This document shows positions 25,029 through 32,850 of a DNA stretch of 62,602 nucleotides, one piece after another. The position numbers were made by a program, and so were the translations under genes. The notes under the pieces are model-generated. The model was given only the letters and a program-made list of their open reading frames with translations. It was not told where the DNA came from and did not search any database. This DNA is from JAWPMV01 sp038527215 (GTDB lineage Bacteria > Bacteroidota > Bacteroidia > J057), in contig JBCBGC010000031.1 in the NCBI GenBank assembly GCA_038527215.1, positions 1-62,602 on the forward strand. Reading direction: 5' to 3'. Positions within the stretch are counted from its first letter, which is position 1; each line of letters starts with the position of its first letter.

Positions 25029-26846
25029 TTATGGAGAGCAAGATGGGACCGTAATATCCGCGGGGTTTAGCTGTATTTCAAAAATCTGAGGGCAAGCTCC
25101 GGAAGTGGCACTAACGTTAGTGATATCTCCAATGACCAACCCATTCTCGTCCAGAACTTCTACCGCTCCGGCTCCCACGGTAACGTTGGGAAAATCAATC
25201 AGCATATTAATGGTTCCTTCTCCCGCACCCCCTACATTGGGGTACCAGATTTTGAGACATTGTTCCTGGGCGAGGAGTAAGTCCAGCGTGGGAAAGGTGC
25301 CAATGACGATGGAAGAGCTTCCCAAAGGGCTTAAGGCCCCTGCGTATCGAACGGTCCCACATCCGCACAAGTCCCCAGGGGGACAGCTTGGATCTGAATA
25401 CCAGACCCCATTGTCGCAGAGAGGAACATCCGAAGCATCGGAAAACTGTATGCTCAACTCAACGCCACAGAAGGTGGAATTCGGAATCGTCAAAGAAGGC
25501 GTAGAAGCTGGGGTGCAAGTAGTAAATACATCGGTGGTTGCCAGAAGGTCTCCGGAGGAATTCTTTATGGCCACGGCTAACTCGGTATCTTCCGGGGCCC
25601 GTCGGATTACATGGGTACTTGGACCTGCGACAAAGGCTTGGCTTGAAATGGTTTTATACAGGTCAAATGCATCCGCATTCACGATTTCTACTACATAACC
25701 CGTGGTAACTGTACTGGCATTGGTGACGGCTACATCAATGTTAGCTACGCATGCATCTGTTGGGACATCTAAATTCCAAACCGACAAATGGGTAATGGTA
25801 AATCTGGCAGCTACTCCTGGACCATTCGGATTATTGATGACTTCCGCTTCTCCTTCCTCAAACCAAACCCCGGTTTGATTATCCAAACTGTAGATCGGAA
25901 TCCGGTTAGGGACTTGATAAGGTTGACCCGTAGCAGGGTTTATCTGATCAGGATCCAAAGCCATGGTAATCGTAGCTGGTTGAGAAAAACCGCGGACCTG
26001 AGCCCCTCCAGCCGTGATTTCTCCGTTAAACCATCCTGAGGTGATAAAAATTTGCGGTTCCGATGGGCTGGCATTCAAGGGATCTCCATTGATGTCAAAT
26101 GCGTCCGTTACCTGGAATCCATTGGGGAAATAAGACCCAGCAGTGCTGTCAGAAGGACTGGCAAAAACTAAGTCGGCAATAACTGTTTCATCAAAAACGG
26201 GTTGTTCTCCCTCTGCACATAATAAGCGGGTGCCTTTTTCCAGCGACAGGGTCATTACGGGGGCCAGCGTAGAAGGATTTTGCGTCCGAACTTCAAAATC
26301 GGTCTGAATAAAGCCTCCCGAATTGACGGCCAACTCCCTGGACCCTACGGAGACTCCTGGTGGAGGATTGTCCTTTTTAATCATATACACAGGTCGATAG
26401 AATAAAGGCGTAGAGTCCTGAATCACTACGGTCGTCCAGGTGGTGGCATATCCCGGAGCTTCCGATTTAATCCGAAACCTGTAGGGCGTAATCTGGGATA
26501 GATTAATGGGTTGTTGGTCAACCATGGTGGCGAATCCCAGGCTGATAATTCCGTAGGGAGTGGTCAGGGTGTCAAAATCAGTCCCAGAGGAGGTTCGAAT
26601 ATAGCCTAGCGTATCGTCAATCAAGGTTACCTTGACATTAGGTACACTGGTGTTTACCGTGGGGTTAGCATCGTAGAACCCTAGAGATATGGGTACCTGA
26701 ATGGCATCAGTAACCGTAATCTGAGGTTCGGGTTCAGCTGGTTCGCATTGGCTGATAATCCAGGCTAGCAGCGCCAGAATAATGATCAATGAGGTAATCC
26801 CCCACGTCTGGGATTGCAGTATTGTCGCTTTCACATAAGAATACAT
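25029..26846 (-). CDS. Unknown envelope protein with N-terminal anchor and beta domains
   Basis: 605 residues from the ATG at 26846 (MYSYVKATILQSQTWG). A hydrophobic stretch (about 17-33) ends in IISQCEPAEPEP; the Cys could be lipidated, but Gln before it is unusual, so an uncleaved anchor is equally possible. A carboxypeptidase-regulatory-like beta domain (VPNVKVTLIDDTLGYIRTS) and later segments such as FTITHLSVWNLD and the Cys-rich PSCPPGDLCGCGTVRYAG suggest a chain of beta domains outside the cytoplasm. No enzyme motif is seen. The longer frame from 26903 adds 19 residues of no obvious use. Function unknown. Confidence 0.75.
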   Translation of the reverse strand: MYSYVKATILQSQTWGITSLIIILALLAWIISQCEPAEPEPQITVTDAIQVPISLGFYDANPTVNTSVPNVKVTLIDDTLGYIRTSSGTDFDTLTTPYGIISLGFATMVDQQPINLSQITPYRFRIKSEAPGYATTWTTVVIQDSTPLFYRPVYMIKKDNPPPGVSVGSRELAVNSGGFIQTDFEVRTQNPSTLAPVMTLSLEKGTRLLCAEGEQPVFDETVIADLVFASPSDSTAGSYFPNGFQVTDAFDINGDPLNASPSEPQIFITSGWFNGEITAGGAQVRGFSQPATITMALDPDQINPATGQPYQVPNRIPIYSLDNQTGVWFEEGEAEVINNPNGPGVAARFTITHLSVWNLDVPTDACVANIDVAVTNASTVTTGYVVEIVNADAFDLYKTISSQAFVAGPSTHVIRRAPEDTELAVAIKNSSGDLLATTDVFTTCTPASTPSLTIPNSTFCGVELSIQFSDASDVPLCDNGVWYSDPSCPPGDLCGCGTVRYAGALSPLGSSSIVIGTFPTLDLLLAQEQCLKIWYPNVGGAGEGTINMLIDFPNVTVGAGAVEVLDENGLVIGDITNVSATSGACPQIFEIQLNPADITVPSCSP

Positions 26847-27161
26847 GGTAGGTTGTTTTGGGTTAAAAGTAGATAGATCAGGTTCAGGAAGAACCCGTTT
26901 CATGGTTTCAGGAAAAAAGCATCAGGCAGGTAGGTAGGACGGCTACAGAATGCTCATTACATGCGCGCTTTTGGGAAGGAATATCTTTCGAAAGTCAAAA
27001 TAAGCTGAGCATAAAAAACTAAACCTATTTGTGATTATTTGCGTAGATTGTACTATTCCATAATGCTAAGTCCGTACCTTCTTTTTGGTTCATTCAATTT
27101 ATTCATATAATTGAATAGTTCCAAATTTTTTAATTTCTGATCCTCCCTTATTCCTCACACC
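26847..27161. other. Divergent intergenic region upstream of the CHAT operon
   Basis: No gene is seen. AT-rich; it contains an 8-bp inverted repeat (attcaatt / aattgaat, 27092-27116) about 45 bp before the start at 27162, a possible operator. No convincing pair of promoter boxes. Confidence 0.4.
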
Positions 27162-27953
27162 ATGATGAGCATCTTACGAACGCATTTGATGTACGTATCA
27201 AGTTTCTTGTTGCTTACCTTCTCTCTGATCAACAAGGACTTAGTAGCGCAGGTCGACTACCAGGACCGTGGCAACCGATATGAAGGCACCAAGGAAAAAC
27301 CTGTCAGTGCAAAGCCCCTTATATTGGTTGCGGCCCTGGCCTATCCAGGCATTGAACCCTATCAAAAATGGCAAGATCAAAGCCTGAAAGTGGCTTTTTA
27401 TGCCCCGAAAAATTTAGGCTTTCAAGTCCATGCCCGGGAAACCGATGGACACATTATTTATCGCATGGATTCCAAGCCCTCCCAAGCCCCCAGAGGTTGG
27501 CATGAGTTCACCCCCTGGGAGGTGGATGAAGTCCTGACTCGGGTAGAGCTTTTTGCCAATAATCTGGGAGTCCTCGTTAACTTTGACCTCCCGGGCAAAG
27601 TCATTGCTCCGGCCGTGGTCTACCATACCCGTAAACCCCAGCAGGTCAATTCTTACCATTTCTCCTTTTTACCGCTGGCAGGATTATCCTATTTAAAATT
27701 TGAGGTGTATCAGGGGTATTTGTACAAAAAAGCCCTCAAACCTGAGTTTCTGTTGAAGCGGGAGTCCTGGGGAGAAAGAGCCATGGAATCGAAGATTTGT
27801 TTTGATTATGATTTAGCCTTCTCCAAGCTTGACCTTCCTCCGGAATGGAGTGGCTGGATTACGCTTCGGGTAAGAGGCAAGCGCCTGTCGGACAATAAAA
27901 GCGTAAAAGAAACATTCTATTTTTATCACGCCGCTTCGAACATGTCCAGATAA
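27162..27953 (+). CDS. Secreted protein of unknown function, partner of the CHAT gene
   Basis: 263 residues with a signal peptide (about 1-30, SFLLLTFSLINKDLVAQ). The mature part looks like a beta-rich domain with many aromatic residues (GWHEFTPWEVDEVLTRVELF, NNLGVLVNFDLPGKV, EWSGWITLRVRGKRL), possibly a binding fold. I do not recognise a family and see no catalytic motif. The stop codon is 18 bp before the CHAT protein gene, so the two form an operon; being exported, it could touch the extracytoplasmic part of the CHAT protein. The ATG at 27165 is an alternative start. Confidence 0.75.
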   Translation: MMSILRTHLMYVSSFLLLTFSLINKDLVAQVDYQDRGNRYEGTKEKPVSAKPLILVAALAYPGIEPYQKWQDQSLKVAFYAPKNLGFQVHARETDGHIIYRMDSKPSQAPRGWHEFTPWEVDEVLTRVELFANNLGVLVNFDLPGKVIAPAVVYHTRKPQQVNSYHFSFLPLAGLSYLKFEVYQGYLYKKALKPEFLLKRESWGERAMESKICFDYDLAFSKLDLPPEWSGWITLRVRGKRLSDNKSVKETFYFYHAASNMSR

Positions 27954-27971
27954 CCTGAACCTACAACCAGA

Positions 27972-29621
27972 ATGAAACTCTGGGTTTATAATATCAGAAG
28001 ACTCGTCGGAAAAAATACCTTCCTGCTCCTCGCAGGAGGGTATACCTTTGTCGCAGCGGTGGTGAGTATCCTGCTCTTGCAGACCCAAAAACAGGTTCCG
28101 GTCGAAATTAATCTCCTGGCAGAATCTCTTTTTGCGGAAATCCGCAGTTCCGATGAAGGAGCGTTTTTGACTCAACTACCTGATTTAGCCCAGGCAGAAT
28201 TAAAAGGATTCCAGGAGATATATTTACCAGCGGAAATCCTCGAGCTTGATGCGGTAAGCAGCCAAGGAGAAGAAGTGCTTTTTGCGCCTGATGATTTTGG
28301 CAAAAGTACGGTGCGCTTTCAACATTTTTCTGCTTCTGAAGTGCCCTTGCAATATCCCTCCGGCTTGTATATTCAGTCTGTCAGCCCCCTGAGAATTCAT
28401 GTGGAGAATGGATTTCCAGAAATGGAATTTACTTTCGAAGAAAGTTTGCCCTTTGATCTGATCAAAGGACGACTAAGCCTGGATGAGACCGAAATAGGGG
28501 CACCGCCGGTACGGGGCAGGATTGTAAGCAGTTCAGGCGATCTCTACGCGAGCTTCCAGCCGGAGGCAGAATTGACCTTGCACTGGCAAGCTGACTCTAT
28601 TGAGGAAGGAGGCCTCAAAATAAGCCGGCCTTCGTTCGAGCAAAAATTATTCACCGCGGGTGGCGGTACCCAAAGTTCCATTTTAGCGGGCATGGTACGG
28701 GTCAGGCGAGGGGCAGATCACCGGCTGTCCTCCCGGGATTGGTTGGAAATCATATCCAGTGAAGGAGAAGTGCTCACCGTTACCGCGCTGACCCTTTATC
28801 CCGATAATACCCTCAAGCTTTCCTTAAACGGCATCGTTGACAAACTGTATAGCACCCGAACCGGACAAGCCAAACAGGACTTGCTTCCTTCCCGGCTTAG
28901 GTGGCTTTGGATTGGTTACCAAAACATGTTTGCCCTGGGCCTGGCCGCAATTCTCGGCTTTACCGTGTTGCTGATTTATCGGCGGTTCCGATCCCGGAAA
29001 AAGAAAGTGCTCTTCATGACATTAGCCAATTCTCCCAAGGCCTATTTGGGCGGGCTGAAAAGGGAGCGAAGGGCCGTAGAGAAAGCTGTCCAGAACATGC
29101 ACGATCAGGTGGAACTATTGACAGCCCCCGATGCAACGCTGGAGGACGTTTTCCGGAGGTTCAAAGAAAAGCGCCTGGAAGAAAGGATCAGGATTTTTCA
29201 TTTCGCGGGACATGGCATGGATAAAAGTTTGAATTTTGAAGGCATGGATGGGGAGGATCAGATAGCACAGGGAAAAGCCCTGGCTTCTTTTCTCGGAAAA
29301 CAAACAGGATTAGAGCTCATTTTTTACAATGCCTGTTTCTCCCTGTCTCATATAGATGATCTGAAGGCAGCGGGGGTACCCAATGCGGTGTTGGTGAGCA
29401 AAGCAGTAGGAGATGAGGCGGCCGCCTTATTTGCCGGGGCATTTTACGAAAATCTGGCCCGGGGCCTTCCTGCACAACAAGCCTTTAAGCAGGCTGAAAG
29501 TGAAGTAGAAACCTATGGGTTTCCCACCATTACTAGAAGGATTCGTCCTGAAAAAGACCAGAGCGAACCAGTCCCTATGTGGAAAGCATATTTTGACGAG
29601 CAAAATCCCTTCTATATTTGA
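27972..29621 (+). CDS. Membrane-spanning CHAT-domain (caspase-like) protein
   Basis: 549 residues. A first membrane helix (about 17-38) is followed by roughly 270 residues that should lie outside the cytoplasm, a second helix (about 313-333, ALGLAAILGFTVLLIYRRF) and a basic stretch (RSRKKK), which places the C-terminal domain inside. That domain (about 345-540) is CHAT: the caspase-type dyad is His414 in IFHFAGHG and Cys455 in IFYNACFS, with the typical end LPAQQAFKQAESEV. CHAT proteases usually act as effectors activated by a sensor; here the sensor may be the protein's own external domain. Upstream at 18 bp is a secreted unknown; downstream at about 60 bp is a methyltransferase gene. Confidence 0.88.
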   Translation: MKLWVYNIRRLVGKNTFLLLAGGYTFVAAVVSILLLQTQKQVPVEINLLAESLFAEIRSSDEGAFLTQLPDLAQAELKGFQEIYLPAEILELDAVSSQGEEVLFAPDDFGKSTVRFQHFSASEVPLQYPSGLYIQSVSPLRIHVENGFPEMEFTFEESLPFDLIKGRLSLDETEIGAPPVRGRIVSSSGDLYASFQPEAELTLHWQADSIEEGGLKISRPSFEQKLFTAGGGTQSSILAGMVRVRRGADHRLSSRDWLEIISSEGEVLTVTALTLYPDNTLKLSLNGIVDKLYSTRTGQAKQDLLPSRLRWLWIGYQNMFALGLAAILGFTVLLIYRRFRSRKKKVLFMTLANSPKAYLGGLKRERRAVEKAVQNMHDQVELLTAPDATLEDVFRRFKEKRLEERIRIFHFAGHGMDKSLNFEGMDGEDQIAQGKALASFLGKQTGLELIFYNACFSLSHIDDLKAAGVPNAVLVSKAVGDEAAALFAGAFYENLARGLPAQQAFKQAESEVETYGFPTITRRIRPEKDQSEPVPMWKAYFDEQNPFYI

Positions 29622-29680
29622 TAGCTTTTTCATTGTGGATTCTCCCCGTTAGACCTTATTTTTCTGGCCAGATTGAGAAT

Positions 29681-30391
29681 ATGCCAGAATTTATCCGTGA
29701 ATTAGCCCAGTTCAGAGAAGAATTGTCTGAGACTTACAAGCTGAAAGAAGAAGTAGTTCAGCTCGGTGGGGCTACCTTCGGTATTCAAACCGTGGCAAAC
29801 GGGGATGAATTGTTTGATAAACTGATCGCCAAAGGAAATCAGGATCATGCCTTTCAGGATGAGCAAATTCCTTATTGGGTTGATCTCTGGCCATCGGCCC
29901 TGGGCTTGGGAAAGTACCTCATGGAGGAGGCCGATTGGTTCTCAAAAGACCTAACGGTATTAGAGATAGGTTGCGGACTGGGGCTGCCAGGTCTGGTGGC
30001 GGCCAGAAAAGGCGCTGCCGTATGCCTGACCGATTACTTGCCTGAACCTCTTTCGCTGGCTCGCCTGAATGGCGGCCTCAACCTGGGATATTGGCCCCAA
30101 ACCGCCATCCTGGATTGGCGCAATCCTCAGTCCCACACCCCCGTAGATGTCCTGCTGGCCTCAGATGTGGCTTATGAAGCCCGGGCTTTCGAGCCGTTGG
30201 TGCAAGCCTTTCACGCCTTGGTCAAGCCTGGGGGCAGGGTTTTGTTGTCTGAGCCAGGCCGGCGCATGGCCCGGGAATTCACCAACCAATTGGATCAGCA
30301 AGGCTTTCAGGTAAAGCATAAACTCTTAAATGTACCCTTTCACGGTCGTTTACATCCCATCCATATTTACGAATTGCAATTTCCGGCTTAG
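29681..30391 (+). CDS. Class I SAM-dependent methyltransferase (METTL21/23-like)
   Basis: 236 residues from the ATG at 29681; an in-frame start at 29618 would overlap the CHAT gene and add residues foreign to the family. The segment QIPYWVDLWPSALGLGKYL, motif I LEIGCGLGLPGLVAA, and LLASDVAYEARAFEPLVQAF fit the methyltransferase-16 group, whose best-known members methylate lysines of proteins. The acidic end of strand 2 (CLTDYLPE) would bind the ribose of SAM. The substrate is unknown. The gene may be read together with the CHAT operon. Confidence 0.85.
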   Translation: MPEFIRELAQFREELSETYKLKEEVVQLGGATFGIQTVANGDELFDKLIAKGNQDHAFQDEQIPYWVDLWPSALGLGKYLMEEADWFSKDLTVLEIGCGLGLPGLVAARKGAAVCLTDYLPEPLSLARLNGGLNLGYWPQTAILDWRNPQSHTPVDVLLASDVAYEARAFEPLVQAFHALVKPGGRVLLSEPGRRMAREFTNQLDQQGFQVKHKLLNVPFHGRLHPIHIYELQFPA

Positions 30392-30431
30392 CCTGATTTG
30401 CCTACGCAGGCTGGGATGAGTATTTTACTCT

Positions 30432-32576
30432 ATGCCTGCTTCCAATCTTCGCTACTACCATTTTTTGCTGCTGACCTTCTGTTGTGGGTTGGTGGCTTGC
30501 TATTCATCCGAAAACGCCCTCAACAAAAATTGGGCTTTTTATGGCGGCGACGCTGGGCAAACCCGTTATTCTCCTTTGTCCCAAATAACCCCTCAGAATG
30601 TAGCCGACCTGGAAATCGCCTGGGAATATCATAGTGGAGACGCAGACAGCCTGAATCGCACCCAAATCCAGTGTAACCCCCTCATCATCGACGGGATTCT
30701 GTATGGGAGTAGCCCGAGCCTGTCCTTTTTTGCCCTGGATGCGCAAACGGGCCTTGAAAAATGGCGCTATAATCCCTTTGCCGAAGATTATAATATGTTT
30801 GGCATGGGCGTGAACCGAGGCCTGGTATACTGGGAGGAAGGGGCTGAAAAAAGAATCCTGTTCACCGCTTCTCATTACCTATATGCCCTGGATGCTGAAA
30901 CGGGCAAGCCTATTCCTTCTTTTGGGGTGCAGGGGAAAGTGGATTTAAAAAAAGGTCTGGGGGAGGAAGCGCAGGAAAAATTCGTGGTTTCAAATACGCC
31001 CGGAGCGATTTATGAGGATATCCTGGTCTTAGGAACCCGGGTAGATGAAGGGGCGGGAGCTGCCCCGGGAGATGTGAGAGCCTATGATGTCCGGAGTGGA
31101 GACATTCTCTGGACCTTCCATACCATTCCCCATCCCGGTGAATTTGGGCACGATACCTGGCCGGAAGATGCCTGGAGCAGGGTGGGCGGTGCAAATTCCT
31201 GGGCAGGGATCAGCATTGATCAGGAAAGAGGCTGGGCCTTTATTCCTACGGGTTCCGCTTCTTATGACTTTTATGGAGGAGATCGATGGGGGGACAATCT
31301 TTTTGCGAATTGTATTCTGGCCCTGGATGCAAGAACCGGGGAACGGATATGGCATTTTCAGACGGTGCATCATGATCTATGGGATCGCGATGTGCCTGCC
31401 GCCCCAAATCTCATTCGGGTCCGTCACCAGGGAAAAATGAAAGATGCCATCTCTCAGATTACCAAAGATGGTTTTGTATATGTGCTTGACCGCGAAACGG
31501 GAGAGCCTTTATTTCCCGTAGAAGAACGCGAGGTCCCGCCTTCGGTCCTGGAGGGGGAACAAGCGGCTGCCACACAACCTTTTCCAAGCTTACCCAAGCC
31601 TTTCGCCCGACAACACTTTTCTGAAGCTGAGATTACGGATATAGGAGAGGAGAATCAGGCTTATGTACGGAATATCTGGGAAAAAACCCGCCACGAAGGC
31701 CTCTTTGTGCCACCCAGTCCGGAAGGGACCATCATTCTTCCCGGCTTTGATGGAGGGGGTGAATGGGGTGGGGCAGCCATTGACCCCGCCACTCGGACCC
31801 TATATGTGAATGCCAGCGAGATGCCCTGGATCCTGACCATGGTTCCTGCCCAAAAACCCTCTGAAGCTGGTAGAGGAAAAGTGCTTTACCAGCAGTATTG
31901 TAGCAGCTGCCATGGTCAAAATAGAGAAGGGGGCGAATTTATGGGGACCATTCCTGCTTTAACCGATATTGCTGAAAGAAAAACTGCATCAGAAATCTCC
32001 CTGCTTATCCGTCAGGGAAAAGGAGCCATGCCCGCATTTTCCTTTTTGGATAGTGTGCTGATAGCCGATATAATAGAATTCCTGGATGATCCCGAAGTCG
32101 AACAAACGGCAGGAAAAGGTGGGGATGACCTGTGGCATCGGCCATATTTGCCGTACGTTAGTACAGGTTATCATCGCTTTTATGATCAGGAAGGCTATCC
32201 AGCTATTCGTCCCCCTTGGGGTACCTTGACAGCGATTGACCTCAATACCGGCCAGCACAAATGGCAAGTCAGGTTGGGGGAGTACCAAGAACTTACCGCG
32301 AAAGGAATCCCCCTGACCGGCACAGAAAACTACGGAGGGCCGGTAGTTACTGAAGGAGGCCTGGTCTTTATTGCTGCTACCCGGGACGAAAGGTTCAGGG
32401 CCTTCGACAAACAGACAGGTCTAATGCTTTGGGAGACCGATTTGCCGGCCGGAGGCTATGCGACCCCAGCCATATATATGATCGACGGCAAGCAATTTGT
32501 AGTGATTGCTTGCGGCGGTGGTAAAATGGGGACCCCTTCAGGCGATACCTATCGCGCATATCATTTGCCGGATTGA
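30432..32576 (+). CDS. PQQ-dependent dehydrogenase lipoprotein with inserted cytochrome c domain
   Basis: 714 residues. A lipoprotein signal ends at Cys23 (GLVAC). The body is the eight-bladed quinoprotein propeller of the glucose/alcohol dehydrogenase group (NWAFYGGDAGQTRYSPLSQI at the start; many Trp-containing blade motifs, for example WEYHSGDA, DILWTFHTIPHPGEFGHDTW). A cytochrome c domain is inserted at about 480-553 with haem motif CSSCH and a likely axial Met in GKGAMPAF. It should oxidise a sugar or alcohol in the periplasm and pass electrons through its own haem. No PQQ synthesis gene is in the window. The open reading runs without break; the gene starts 40 bp after the methyltransferase. 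Confidence 0.9.
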   Translation: MPASNLRYYHFLLLTFCCGLVACYSSENALNKNWAFYGGDAGQTRYSPLSQITPQNVADLEIAWEYHSGDADSLNRTQIQCNPLIIDGILYGSSPSLSFFALDAQTGLEKWRYNPFAEDYNMFGMGVNRGLVYWEEGAEKRILFTASHYLYALDAETGKPIPSFGVQGKVDLKKGLGEEAQEKFVVSNTPGAIYEDILVLGTRVDEGAGAAPGDVRAYDVRSGDILWTFHTIPHPGEFGHDTWPEDAWSRVGGANSWAGISIDQERGWAFIPTGSASYDFYGGDRWGDNLFANCILALDARTGERIWHFQTVHHDLWDRDVPAAPNLIRVRHQGKMKDAISQITKDGFVYVLDRETGEPLFPVEEREVPPSVLEGEQAAATQPFPSLPKPFARQHFSEAEITDIGEENQAYVRNIWEKTRHEGLFVPPSPEGTIILPGFDGGGEWGGAAIDPATRTLYVNASEMPWILTMVPAQKPSEAGRGKVLYQQYCSSCHGQNREGGEFMGTIPALTDIAERKTASEISLLIRQGKGAMPAFSFLDSVLIADIIEFLDDPEVEQTAGKGGDDLWHRPYLPYVSTGYHRFYDQEGYPAIRPPWGTLTAIDLNTGQHKWQVRLGEYQELTAKGIPLTGTENYGGPVVTEGGLVFIAATRDERFRAFDKQTGLMLWETDLPAGGYATPAIYMIDGKQFVVIACGGGKMGTPSGDTYRAYHLPD

Positions 32577-32850
32577 ACCGATCATTTTACCATACAAAGA
32601 AGGTTTTTATCCATTCACGCCAGACCTGCACTTTTAGCATCATTCTTGTACTACTTTTAGGAAGATTTAAAGCGAGCGCCTCTACCTCCCTAGATCAGTT
32701 CCAAAGGGGAATATGCACAACGTGCTGAGGAACTTTTCCAGAGAAAACATGCAATTGCTTTAGCTCCTTGGTTTATTTCTTGACTGAGCCAGCCTTTTTT
32801 TAGGACTGGCTGTCCACATTTCTATCCATCAAACCAACACCATTTAGGTC

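Noticed and set aside
19580..29621. Calling the protease cluster a known phage-defence system
   Set aside because: No nuclease, reverse transcriptase, STAND ATPase, cyclase or other marker of a named system is present; only the proteases are supported.
32577..32850. Possible small gene or terminator between the PQQ dehydrogenase and the chimera gene
   Set aside because: Only a 16-codon frame and an imperfect hairpin (near 32788-32815) without T-run were seen; too weak to call.
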